A stretch of DNA of 64,000 nucleotides from Rhizobiaceae bacterium. Its GTDB lineage: Bacteria; Pseudomonadota; Alphaproteobacteria; Rhizobiales; Rhizobiaceae. Both the position numbers and the translations under genes were made by a program. The notes beneath the pieces are model-generated. The model saw nothing but the letters and a program-made list of their open reading frames with translations. It did not search any database and had not been told where the DNA came from. The stretch covers positions 434,001 through 498,000 of the forward strand of contig JAEPQK010000004.1 in the NCBI GenBank assembly GCA_017640615.1, given 5' to 3'. Numbering within the stretch: position 1 is the first letter of the stretch; each line of letters starts with the position of its first letter. This document shows positions 43,547 through 53,776 of this stretch, one piece after another.

Positions 43547-44689
43547 ATGAAGTCGCTTGGCAGCATCCGTAGGAGCTTTGCGCCCTGGGACGACCCGGCA
43601 GCCACGCCATATATCCGCTTCGAAAATGTGACCAAGAGGTTCGGCGACTTCGTAGCCGTCAATGACCTCTCGCTCGACATCTACGAGCGCGAGTTTTTCG
43701 CACTGCTCGGCGCCTCCGGCTGCGGCAAGACCACGCTGCTCAGAATGCTGGCGGGCTTCGAGGAGCCGAGCGCCGGCCGTATCCTGCTCGACGGGCAGGA
43801 TCTGAGCGGCATCCCGCCATACCGGCGGCCAGTCAACATGATGTTCCAGTCATATGCGCTGTTCCCTCATATGAGTGTGGAGGCCAATATCGGCTTCGGC
43901 CTCAAGCAGGACGGCATGCCGCGCGCCGAAATCGCGGCGCGGGTCGCTGAAATGCTGAAACTGGTCAAGCTGGAACAGTTCGCAAAGCGCAAGCCGCACC
44001 AGCTTTCGGGTGGCCAGCGCCAGCGTGTGGCCTTGGCGCGTTCGCTGGCCAAACGCCCCAAAGTGCTGCTTCTCGACGAGCCGCTGGGGGCGCTCGACAA
44101 GAAGCTGCGCGAAGAAACGCAGTTCGAGTTGGTCGACCTGCAGCAGGAACTCGGCCTCACCTTCATCGTGGTCACGCACGACCAGGAAGAGGCCATGACG
44201 ATGGCCGACCGCATCGCGATCCTCGACAAGGGCGAAGTGATGCAGGTGGCTACCCCCGCCGAGGTTTATGAGGCGCCGGCCTCGCGCTTCGTTGCGGAGT
44301 TTGTCGGCTCGGTGAATATCTTCGATGGCACCGTGCGCGAAAACGGCGCTGAGGGCATGCGCATCGATTGCGGCGAGGGCCGTGTAATCGAGGCCGAAAA
44401 TTCCGGCAGTGCCGACATCGGCGACCAGGTCGCCTTCGCAATTCGCCCCGAGAAATTGCAGGTCTCTTCGCAAAAGCCCGACAACGCGCGCGCCAATGCG
44501 CTTGAAGGCGAAATCTACGACATCGCCTATCTGGGCGATATGACGATCTACCACGTGAAGATCAGCGATGGCCTCGTCATCAAATCGGCGATGCTGAACA
44601 GCTCGCGGCTGGTGGACGACCCGCTGACCTGGGAAGACCGCGCCTGGGTCTCCTTCGCGCCGGATGCCGGCGTGGTGCTGACAGGGTAG
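43547..44689 (+). CDS. potG: Polyamine ABC transporter ATP-binding protein
   Basis: A 380-residue ATPase of the spermidine/putrescine family. Walker A is GASGCGKTT, the Q-loop lies in MMFQSYALFPHM, the signature is LSGGQRQRVALARSLA, Walker B is LLLDEPLGALD and the switch histidine is in VVTHDQEEAMTMAD. The last 130 residues form the TOBE domain with IAYLGDMTIYHVKI, typical of the PotA/PotG group. It powers uptake through PotH and PotI. It follows the stem-loop after potF and is 9 bases from potH, so it is the first of three tightly linked transporter genes. Confidence 0.95.
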   Translation: MKSLGSIRRSFAPWDDPAATPYIRFENVTKRFGDFVAVNDLSLDIYEREFFALLGASGCGKTTLLRMLAGFEEPSAGRILLDGQDLSGIPPYRRPVNMMFQSYALFPHMSVEANIGFGLKQDGMPRAEIAARVAEMLKLVKLEQFAKRKPHQLSGGQRQRVALARSLAKRPKVLLLDEPLGALDKKLREETQFELVDLQQELGLTFIVVTHDQEEAMTMADRIAILDKGEVMQVATPAEVYEAPASRFVAEFVGSVNIFDGTVRENGAEGMRIDCGEGRVIEAENSGSADIGDQVAFAIRPEKLQVSSQKPDNARANALEGEIYDIAYLGDMTIYHVKISDGLVIKSAMLNSSRLVDDPLTWEDRAWVSFAPDAGVVLTG

Positions 44690-44698
44690 GGCGGCTTC

Positions 44699-45661
44699 AT
44701 GCGGCGCGTCGTTTCAGCCATCACCAGCCGGCTCGTAATCGCCGTTCCTTATGCGTGGCTGCTGTTTTTCTTCCTTGTTCCTTTCGTCATCGTTTTCAAG
44801 ATTTCGCTGTCCGATCTGGCGATTGCGATGCCGCCCTATACGCCCGCGGTCGACGGCATTCGCGACCTCTTTGCGCGGCTCGGCGAGTTCGATCTGGAGA
44901 ACTATCATCTCCTGATGTGCGACTTGCTGGGCTATGTCGGCATCGGCGCCGATCTATGCCGGGGCGGGTTCAGCATCGACTTCTTCGAGCGGCCCTATCT
45001 GTCGGTCGCCTACATATCGAGCCTCAAAATCGCGGCCGTTTCGACGATTTTCACACTGCTTGTCGGGTACCCGATTGCCTACGGCATGGCCCGTGCGCCG
45101 CAATCGCTGCGCCCGACGCTGTTGATGCTGGTCATCCTGCCATTCTGGACCAGCTTCCTGATCCGAGTTTACGCCTGGATCGGCATCCTGAAGCCGGAGG
45201 GCCTGCTCAACCAGCTGCTTACCAATATCGGTCTCATCAACGAGCCGTTGGTGATCATGAACACCAACACGGCGGTCTATATCGGCATTGTCTATTCCTA
45301 CCTGCCATTCATGGTGCTGCCGCTCTACTCCGCACTCGAAAAGCTGGACCATTCGCTGATCGAGGCAGCACAAGACCTGGGCTGTCGGCCGCTTTCGGCA
45401 TTCTGGAAGGTCACATTTCCGCTGTCGTTGCCGGGCGTAGTAGCCGGCTGCCTGCTCGTCTTCATCCCAGCTGTAGGCGAGTTCGTGATCCCCGACCTGC
45501 TCGGCGGCTCGCGCACGCTTATGATCGGCAAGACGCTGTGGAGCGAGTTCTTCAACAATCGCGACTGGCCGCTTTCGTCTGCCGTGGCGATCATCCTGTT
45601 GCTGATCCTGGTGGTACCCATTGTTCTCTTCCAGCGGGCGCAGGCCCGCGCACAGGCGTGA
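44699..45661 (+). CDS. potH: Polyamine ABC transporter permease
   Basis: A 320-residue inner-membrane permease with six helices, the first at about residues 15-36 (YAWLLFFFLVPFVIVFKISL). The binding-protein-dependent transport motif is seen in LIEAAQDLGCRPLSAFWKVTFPLSLPGVVAG (EAA loop near residues 220-250). A relatively large periplasmic loop after the first helix contains CDLLGYVGIGADLC. It forms the translocation channel with PotI. The gene lies 9 bases after potG and the next start follows its stop by 10 bases, so it is in the operon. Assignment to PotH rather than PotB rests on length and on the potF-type binding protein. Confidence 0.94.
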   Translation: MRRVVSAITSRLVIAVPYAWLLFFFLVPFVIVFKISLSDLAIAMPPYTPAVDGIRDLFARLGEFDLENYHLLMCDLLGYVGIGADLCRGGFSIDFFERPYLSVAYISSLKIAAVSTIFTLLVGYPIAYGMARAPQSLRPTLLMLVILPFWTSFLIRVYAWIGILKPEGLLNQLLTNIGLINEPLVIMNTNTAVYIGIVYSYLPFMVLPLYSALEKLDHSLIEAAQDLGCRPLSAFWKVTFPLSLPGVVAGCLLVFIPAVGEFVIPDLLGGSRTLMIGKTLWSEFFNNRDWPLSSAVAIILLLILVVPIVLFQRAQARAQA

Positions 45662-45671
45662 GGGGCGGGCG

Positions 45672-46496
45672 ATGAACGGCAGCCTTTCGAGGTTCAACAT
45701 TGTCTCGCTGGTTTTGGGCTTCGCCTTCCTCTACCTGCCGATCCTGCTGCTGGTCATTTACTCCTTCAATGAATCTCAGCTGGTGACAGTATGGTCGGGC
45801 TTCTCGACCAAATGGTATTCCGAGCTCTTCTCCAATCAGGGGCTGCTGGACGCCGCTTGGGTGACCTTCCGCGTGGCGTTGATCTCCGCCACCTTCGCAA
45901 CGGTGCTTGGAACGCTCGCCGCGATTACACTCACGCGCCATCTGCGTTTCCGCGGCCGGGTTCTCTTCACCGGCATGGTGTTCGCGCCGCTGGTGATGCC
46001 GGAAGTGATCACCGGCCTTTCGCTGCTGTTGCTCTTCGTAGCGGTCGGCCTCGACCGCGGCTTTTTGACCGTTACTCTGGCGCATATCACCTTTTCCATG
46101 TGTTTCGTCGCGGTGGTCGTGCAATCGCGCCTGCTGACCTTCGACCGCTCATTGGAAGAGGCTGCGATGGATCTCGGCGCGACACCCGTCAGCACCTTCT
46201 TTCAGGTCACCTTGCCAGTGATCCTGCCCGCGGTGATCTCCGGCTGGATGCTGGCCTTCACGCTCTCGCTCGACGACCTGGTGATTGCCAGCTTCACGTC
46301 AGGTCCGGGCGCGACGACGCTGCCGATGAAAATCTACAGTCAGGTTCGGCTGGGTGTAACGCCCGAAATCAACGCCGTTTGCACCATACTTATTGCCTTT
46401 GTGACGACCGGTGTGATCGCCGCCTCGCTGCTCAACAAACAGCGGGAAGTGCAGCGCGCCCGCGATGAGCAGGCCGCGCGCCGCGACGACGTTTGA
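45672..46496 (+). CDS. potI: Polyamine ABC transporter permease
   Basis: A 274-residue permease with six helices. It begins with FNIVSLVLGFAFLYLPILLLVIYSFNES, the conserved start of PotI/PotC, and has the EAA loop SLEEAAMDLGATPVSTFFQVTLPVILPAVISGW (near residues 163-195) followed by LDDLVIASFTSGPGATTLPMKIY. The C-terminus is charged. The ATG at 45672 is preceded by a weak GAGGGG; an upstream in-frame extension into potH is rejected. It completes the potFGHI set, with nothing missing. The stop lies 14 bases from the convergent AsmA gene. Confidence 0.94.
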   Translation: MNGSLSRFNIVSLVLGFAFLYLPILLLVIYSFNESQLVTVWSGFSTKWYSELFSNQGLLDAAWVTFRVALISATFATVLGTLAAITLTRHLRFRGRVLFTGMVFAPLVMPEVITGLSLLLLFVAVGLDRGFLTVTLAHITFSMCFVAVVVQSRLLTFDRSLEEAAMDLGATPVSTFFQVTLPVILPAVISGWMLAFTLSLDDLVIASFTSGPGATTLPMKIYSQVRLGVTPEINAVCTILIAFVTTGVIAASLLNKQREVQRARDEQAARRDDV

Positions 46497-46510
46497 TATC
46501 CAACGTGGGG

Positions 46511-48331
46511 CTATTCCGCGATTGGCGGAATGACGGGCGACACGTAGGGCGATTCCCACGACCCGCCGATGAAGAACTGCATGCGCTGGGCATCGTTTTC
46601 GTCCGCCTCGGCGGAGGAGTCGATCGTGCCTGTGAGCGCCAATCCCCGACCGGGCAGGGGCACTAGACCGCTGAGTTCCACCCGCTGATTGCCAGAGGTC
46701 ACCTCAGCGCGCTGCAAACGCGCAACGCCTTTTTCGACCTTTGCCTTCAATGCCAAACTATCGAAGGTCAGAGTGCCGCCCGACGCCTCGCTGAGCGGGA
46801 AGAATTCGCCGCCATGTGCCTTTTCAGCAAAGGCCGCGAGGTCGACGCCGGCCATCGCGCCCGGACCGAGGTTTGCCGAAAACGATCCCTGAGCGGTGCG
46901 CATGATCGACACCCAGTCATTACCGTCGCCGCGCAGGGCAATCGCCAGGTCGCCGCGTGCGATTGGCATCAGATAGCTGACCTGCATCGTGCGTGCGAGT
47001 GCGCCTAGATCGATGCCGACACCGCGCAGTCTAACCTCGACGCGGCTCGCCGCATTGGGCTGGTCGATGCGGAATCCGGCCTGAACCATGCCGTCGAACG
47101 CGCGCGCATCCGAGATATCGAAGGCCGCAAGCCCGCCATTGATCTGGGCCGTCGCTGCGACCTCGGTGAAGTTCAGACTGCCGGCCGTGGCAACATCCGC
47201 CGACAGGCGCAGGTCAAGGTTCAGCTGTTCCGCGACTTGACCGTCAATCGTGCTGTAGCGCCCCCAGCGGTCGGGCGTGAGCGCCGAGAAGGCGGAAAGG
47301 AAAGACTGCAGATTGATCGTGTCGAAGGCGAGCGTGCCCGAAACCGTCGGCACCTTGTCGCCGGTGGCGATTTCGAGCGTCCCGCTGCTTGCATTACCGT
47401 CGAGCGTCACGCTCGCTTCCGACAAATTGATCCGGTGCAGCGATCCGCTGACCTTGGCCTTGATCGACACCGCGCCGATTGCCGATCCGGGCGTGATGTC
47501 GTTGCCCGACCACTCGAGCATGCGCCTCAACGATGGTGAAACGAAGGTGCCTTGGCCTTGCAGGAAACCGTCATGGTCGAGGCTCGCAGCGCCTGAGAAA
47601 TTGAGATTGAGCGGAGCGGATTCAAGCTGAAGCGTGAGCGGAGCGGCCGCACCAACAAGCATTAGCAGCGGCTGCGCGGTTTCGAATTGCGTATCGACAA
47701 GTTCGCCGCGCCAAATGCCGGAGGCGGCAATGCTCGCAGATCGGTTGAGCGCCGGCCAGGCCAGCCGTCCACTGACCGCCGAAAGCAGTTCGGTGGCCGC
47801 GCCGTCGCGCAGGATGGTCAGCTTGCCTTCCACGATTTCGATGCCGGGAAGAGCATCAGAAGGCAGGCGCGACGTATCGGGCTCGGCCGCATTTTCCGAT
47901 GCGATCTCGCGCGCGACAGCCAGTGCTTCGGCAATTCTGCCCCTCGGCCTCGGCGATGGCGTTCCGCCGGCGGAAAAACTGATTGTGGGGCGCAACAGCC
48001 GCAGCTGAGTGAAGACGATCCTGCCGCTTAGAGCCGGAAGTGCGGCAAGGGCGGCGTCGATGCGCTCGATCCGTGCGACCGGGCGGCCATCGCCACCGAA
48101 CTCAGAAAATGTGACGTCGCGCAATTGCGCTGTCACAACCGGCCAGACATCGATGCTGGTCTCCGCGCCGAGCGAAACCTGATAGCCGGTCCAGTTGGAA
48201 AGTTCCTGCGCGATGCGATCGCGAACGATCTGGGTCGAGGCCACATAAGGGAGGATGACCAGCACGGCCACCGCAATCGCGGCGAGCGCTCCGCCAAGCC
48301 AGACCAGCCTCTTGACCACCGGTTGCGGCAT
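46511..48331 (-). CDS. AsmA family protein
   Basis: A 606-residue membrane-anchored protein. One N-terminal helix (LVWLGGALAAIAVAVLVILPYVA) is followed by a large periplasmic region with the AsmA start pattern VRDRIAQELSNWTGYQVSLG. Many beta-strand segments come next, and the C-terminal AsmA_2-like part has MQVSYLMPIARGDLAIALRG, AQGSFSANLGPGAMAGVDLAAFAEKA and LTFDSLALKAKVEKGVARL. AsmA-like proteins are thought to bridge the inner and outer membranes and move phospholipids or support outer-membrane assembly. GGGGCGGG precedes the ATG at 48331, and an in-frame GTG five codons upstream is less likely. The gene is convergent with potI and divergent from acetoacetyl-CoA synthetase. Confidence 0.9.
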   Translation of the reverse strand: MPQPVVKRLVWLGGALAAIAVAVLVILPYVASTQIVRDRIAQELSNWTGYQVSLGAETSIDVWPVVTAQLRDVTFSEFGGDGRPVARIERIDAALAALPALSGRIVFTQLRLLRPTISFSAGGTPSPRPRGRIAEALAVAREIASENAAEPDTSRLPSDALPGIEIVEGKLTILRDGAATELLSAVSGRLAWPALNRSASIAASGIWRGELVDTQFETAQPLLMLVGAAAPLTLQLESAPLNLNFSGAASLDHDGFLQGQGTFVSPSLRRMLEWSGNDITPGSAIGAVSIKAKVSGSLHRINLSEASVTLDGNASSGTLEIATGDKVPTVSGTLAFDTINLQSFLSAFSALTPDRWGRYSTIDGQVAEQLNLDLRLSADVATAGSLNFTEVAATAQINGGLAAFDISDARAFDGMVQAGFRIDQPNAASRVEVRLRGVGIDLGALARTMQVSYLMPIARGDLAIALRGDGNDWVSIMRTAQGSFSANLGPGAMAGVDLAAFAEKAHGGEFFPLSEASGGTLTFDSLALKAKVEKGVARLQRAEVTSGNQRVELSGLVPLPGRGLALTGTIDSSAEADENDAQRMQFFIGGSWESPYVSPVIPPIAE

Positions 48332-48535
48332 CCCGCCCCTTCTCACCTATCCGGGGCGCTGACCCGCCACCGAAACCCGTACCTGCCTAAACAACTCACG
48401 ACACATTTCAAGCATTTATGGCTTCGCGATGGCGCGTTGACCCTAGTCATCTCGCTGACGATGCAGTGCTTTCACGCACTTGCTCGCGCCGGAGACACGG
48501 GCGATAAGGTTGCCGCAATTGAGGAGACCTAACCT

Positions 48536-50494
<1,959 letters not shown>

Positions 50495-50683
50495 GTTGCC
50501 GGCGCTTCAAAGGTTAACGAATGGTATCGCGGAAATTTACCCCAACTTCACGGAGGGTACGGAATCGTAAATTTCTAAACAACGCGGTAAGGACTTGTTA
50601 ACGGGCTGGCGACGATATTCGCGCTCGAGATTGGTGTGTTTCGACATGTGATTGAGCCCGCTCAGACAGCCACGGAATTCTTT

Positions 50684-50711
50684 AAGGCGCCCATTGGGCG
50701 CCTTCTTTTTT
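50684..50711 (+). terminator. Strong terminator, possibly of a small RNA
   Basis: AAGGCGCCC (50684-50692) and GGGCGCCTT (50696-50704) form a perfect 9-bp stem with loop ATT, followed by TCTTTTTT. It lies 190 bases after the acetoacetyl-CoA synthetase stop, so it may serve that gene or an independent short transcript from within 50495-50683. On the minus strand it follows the fbpB stop but the T-tract there is weak. Confidence 0.85.
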
Positions 50712-50719
50712 GGGCGATC

Positions 50720-52420
50720 TCAGAGCCGGGCGTCGCGGTCGCGCATCAGCGCTCCAGACAGCAGTATCACCGGCACGACCGACGTCGCGATGATGGTGAG
50801 CGCCGCCATGGCGCCGTCCTCCGGCACGCCGCGCGAGGCGTCCTCGAACACCGATGTCGCCAGCGTGTTGAAGCCAAACGGCCTGAGCAGGATCGTTGCC
50901 GAAAGCTCCTTCACCGTATCGACGAAAACAAGCACGGCGGCGGTGAAAACGGCAGGTCGCAGCAGCGGCAGCAACACGCTTACGGCGCTGCGTGTCGGCG
51001 AACGGCCGAGGCTGCGCGCGGCTTCGTCGATATGCGGCGGCAGCTTCTCGATGCCGCCGCGCACGGCCCCTTCCGCCAGTGCCAGGAAGCGGATCGAGCA
51101 GACAAGAATGACGGCCGCTGCCGACCCTGTGAACAGCAACCCGGTCGAGATGCCAAACAACTCCCGCATCCATGCATCGATTGAGTTGTCGATGAAGGCG
51201 AGCGCGAAAAGAAGCCCGAGACCCAGCACCGTGCCGGGCAGTGCATAACCGACCATGGCAAGCCGCGTGACGGCCGCGACCGGGCGCGAACGATCGATGC
51301 GCGCGGCGTGGAGGAGCAGAAGCGCGACGATGACGGTGATGAGCGCCGCGGCGGATGCCACGATGACGCTATTGAGGAGCGCGTCCCAAAGCTCGGGCTC
51401 CGCCAGCTGGTAGAGGCGGCGCGAAGCATAATCGCCGAATATGTAGAGCGGCACGCCAAACCCGAAGGCGACGGGTGCGGTGGTGGCGAGTGTCGCAAGT
51501 ACCGCGCGTGGCCCGGTGAGCTTCACGCGTGGCGGCTGCGCGTTCATCTGCGATCCGCGCCCGACGTTAAACCGCTGCCGTCGCCGCGCCCATCGCTCCA
51601 TCATCAGGATGGCGAGTACGAGCACCAGCATCAGAAGCGCGATCTGCGACGCTCCTTCCAGGCTGCCGCGGTTAAGCCAGGTCGTGTAGACCGAATAGGT
51701 GAGTGTCGGCACGCCGAGATATTTGGAGGCACCGATATCGTTGAGCGTTTCCATCAGAACGAGCGCTACGCCGGCCACGATGGCTGGCCGTGCCACCGGC
51801 AAGAGGATCGTGCGCAGCACTCTGAGCGGTGCTGCACCCAGTGTGCGCGCCGCATCTCCGATATTGCGCCCCTGCATGATGAAGACGACCCGGCTGGTCA
51901 GATAAACATACGGGTAGAGCACCATGGAAAGAACGAAAGCCGCGCCATAGGTGGAGCGGATTTCGGGGAACCAGTAATCGCGTGGCGTCGCAAAGCCGGT
52001 TAGCGCGCGGAAGCCGGTCTGCACCGGCCCGGAGAAGTGCAGGAACTCGGCGAAGGCATAGGCTGCGAGGTAAGGCGGCACCGCTAGCGGTAGCACCAGC
52101 ATCCATGCAAGGACGCGCCGGAACGGGAAGTCATAGGCAACCACCATCCATGCGCTGGTCACGCCCATCGAGACCGTACCTGCGGCGACGAGAACGAGCA
52201 GCAGCAGCGTCGCAGCGGTGGATTGGGGAATGACGTTTTGTATCAGATGCGGCCAATCGGAACCGTCGCCTGACAGCGCGATAGCAATCACGACCGCGAT
52301 CGGCATGAGCGCGATCGCAGCGGCAATCAGCGCCGGCGCCAGCGCGCCATAATGGCGGTTGTGTCGGACGCGGCGCGCAGCCGCTGCGCTGCTTTCATGC
52401 GGGAGCGTTTGAACGGTCAT
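50720..52420 (-). CDS. fbpB: Iron(III) ABC transporter permease, fused two-domain type
   Basis: A 566-residue permease that is a tandem fusion of two ABC inner-membrane domains, as in FbpB/SfuB, with about twelve helices. The first EAA-type loop is DAARTLGAAPLRVLRTILLPVARPAIVAG (near residues 208-236) and the second DEAARSLGRSPTRSAVSVLLPLLRPAVFTA (near residues 462-491). A short positively charged linker with MMERWARRRQRFNVGRG lies between the domains. It forms the whole channel for ferric iron. The binding protein FbpA is encoded 94 bases upstream, with a hairpin between. The ATPase gene (fbpC) is absent from the window and must be elsewhere. Start 52420 is the best choice. Confidence 0.9.
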   Translation of the reverse strand: MTVQTLPHESSAAAARRVRHNRHYGALAPALIAAAIALMPIAVVIAIALSGDGSDWPHLIQNVIPQSTAATLLLLVLVAAGTVSMGVTSAWMVVAYDFPFRRVLAWMLVLPLAVPPYLAAYAFAEFLHFSGPVQTGFRALTGFATPRDYWFPEIRSTYGAAFVLSMVLYPYVYLTSRVVFIMQGRNIGDAARTLGAAPLRVLRTILLPVARPAIVAGVALVLMETLNDIGASKYLGVPTLTYSVYTTWLNRGSLEGASQIALLMLVLVLAILMMERWARRRQRFNVGRGSQMNAQPPRVKLTGPRAVLATLATTAPVAFGFGVPLYIFGDYASRRLYQLAEPELWDALLNSVIVASAAALITVIVALLLLHAARIDRSRPVAAVTRLAMVGYALPGTVLGLGLLFALAFIDNSIDAWMRELFGISTGLLFTGSAAAVILVCSIRFLALAEGAVRGGIEKLPPHIDEAARSLGRSPTRSAVSVLLPLLRPAVFTAAVLVFVDTVKELSATILLRPFGFNTLATSVFEDASRGVPEDGAMAALTIIATSVVPVILLSGALMRDRDARL

Positions 52421-52464
52421 GGTAGGCACTCGCCACACAAAAGGCTGGGTGCGAAAACGCATAA

Positions 52465-52489
52465 GGGGCCAGATCGACGATCCAGCCCC
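52465..52489 (-). terminator. Hairpin between fbpA and fbpB (attenuator or stabiliser)
   Basis: On the minus strand the RNA would form an 11-bp stem, with GGGGC and GCCCC at the base, two G-U pairs, GAUC/GAUC at the top and loop GUC, followed by UUAUGCGUUUU. It lies 25 bases after the fbpA stop. It probably reduces read-through into fbpB, giving more binding protein than permease. Confidence 0.65.
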
Positions 52490-52514
52490 TCGTTGCAATA
52501 TTTGCGATCTGCCG

Positions 52515-53570
52515 TCAGCTCGACGGACCCGCATCGTAGCCGACCTTGTCGACCAGCTCGGATGCCGTCTTGCGGTTCGCTGCGATATCCTCAAGCGGCA
52601 GCGTGTCGGGCTTGATATCTCCGAATGCCTTCACCGTGTCGGAAGGTTCGGTGCCGGGGCCAATCGGGTATTCATAAACGCGCTCGGCGTAGATTTCCTG
52701 GCCATTCGCGCTGGCAAGGAATTCCATCAGCTTGACGGCGTTTTCCTTGTTAGGCGCGTGTTTGGCCAGCGCCATACCGGAAACATTTACATGCGTGCCG
52801 CGGTCGCCGCTGTTGGGGAACAGGACCTTCATGGAAGCTGCCCACTCCTTCTGTTCCGGCTCCTTCTCGTTGTTCTGCATCAGGCCGACATAATAGGTAT
52901 TGCCGAGGCCGATGTCGCATTCGCCGGCGTGGACCGCCTTGGCCTGCGCGCGGTCATTGCCGTCGGGCTTGCGGGCGAGATTGTTCTTCAGGCCGGTCAG
53001 CCAGGTCTCGGCATAATCTGCGCCGTGATGAGCGACCATCGAGGCGAAGAGCGCAATGTTGTAGACGTGCTGGCCCGAGCGGGTGCAGATTTTGCCCTTC
53101 CACTTCGGGTCGGCCAGTTCCTCATAGGTGATCGTGTCTTGCTCCACGCGATCCTTGGAGGCGTAGACAACGCGGCCGCGCGTGGTGAGGCCGAACCAGT
53201 GGCCTTCAGAATCGCGATACTGCGAAGGGACGTTCTCGTTGATTGCAGCGTTTTCGACCGGCTGCGTTACACCGGCATCCTTGGCGCCCTGCAGGCGGCC
53301 AATATCGACCGTGAAGATCAGGTCGGCCGGCGAGTTCGAGCCTTCGGCAGCGATGCGCTCGTCGATGCCCGAATCCAGGAACAGTACCTGCGTCTCAATA
53401 CCGGTCTCGGCGGTGAAGGCGTCGAGCAGCGGCTTGATCAGATCAGGCTGGCGATAGGAATAGATATTGACGGTGCCTTCGGCGCTGGCGACGGCGGGCG
53501 CAAGGGTGACACCGGCGGCAATAGCTGCGCCGGCAATGCCGGCACAAAGCCGGCTCTGTGAAACAAACAT
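52515..53570 (-). CDS. fbpA: Iron(III) ABC transporter substrate-binding protein
   Basis: A 351-residue periplasmic protein with a signal peptide ending near AVASA (about residue 30). The mature start GTVNIYSYRQPDLIKPLLDAFTAETGIETQVLF is the FbpA/SfuA pattern, and the paired tyrosines in GNTYYVGLMQ match the iron-binding tyrosines of ferric binding proteins. TRSGQHVYN and HAPNKENAVKLMEFLAS also fit the family. The ATG at 53570 has GGAGA upstream. It binds ferric ion and delivers it to FbpB. A perfect Irr-box palindrome lies about 130 bases upstream of the start, so iron control by Irr is likely. The hairpin after the gene explains lower fbpB expression. Confidence 0.93.
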   Translation of the reverse strand: MFVSQSRLCAGIAGAAIAAGVTLAPAVASAEGTVNIYSYRQPDLIKPLLDAFTAETGIETQVLFLDSGIDERIAAEGSNSPADLIFTVDIGRLQGAKDAGVTQPVENAAINENVPSQYRDSEGHWFGLTTRGRVVYASKDRVEQDTITYEELADPKWKGKICTRSGQHVYNIALFASMVAHHGADYAETWLTGLKNNLARKPDGNDRAQAKAVHAGECDIGLGNTYYVGLMQNNEKEPEQKEWAASMKVLFPNSGDRGTHVNVSGMALAKHAPNKENAVKLMEFLASANGQEIYAERVYEYPIGPGTEPSDTVKAFGDIKPDTLPLEDIAANRKTASELVDKVGYDAGPSS

Positions 53571-53697
53571 GGGTCTCTCCAATACCACGGGGTCAAGGTC
53601 CCGAGTTGGTGTTATGTGCCAGCCGCTCATGCGGCAGGCGGCCCCATTTCGGAGAAAATCACTCCGGCGTCAACGAAAATCATAACAAAATCAGCTG

Positions 53698-53714
53698 TTT
53701 AGAATTATTCTAAA
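53698..53714. promoter_or_regulatory. Irr box (iron control element) upstream of fbpA
   Basis: TTTAGAATTATTCTAAA is a perfect 17-bp palindrome (8-bp arms around one T) and matches the published Irr-box consensus of Rhizobiales, in which TTTAGAA and TTCTAAA face each other across three bases. It is 128 bases before the fbpA start, in the 206-base space to the pdhS stop. Irr, a heme-responsive Fur-family protein, should act here when iron is limiting. Confidence 0.85.
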
Positions 53715-53776
53715 CTAGAATTGTCAGGTTTTCAGTCACTTGGCCTGTCGCGTCAAATTGACAGTGCGGAGTGATT

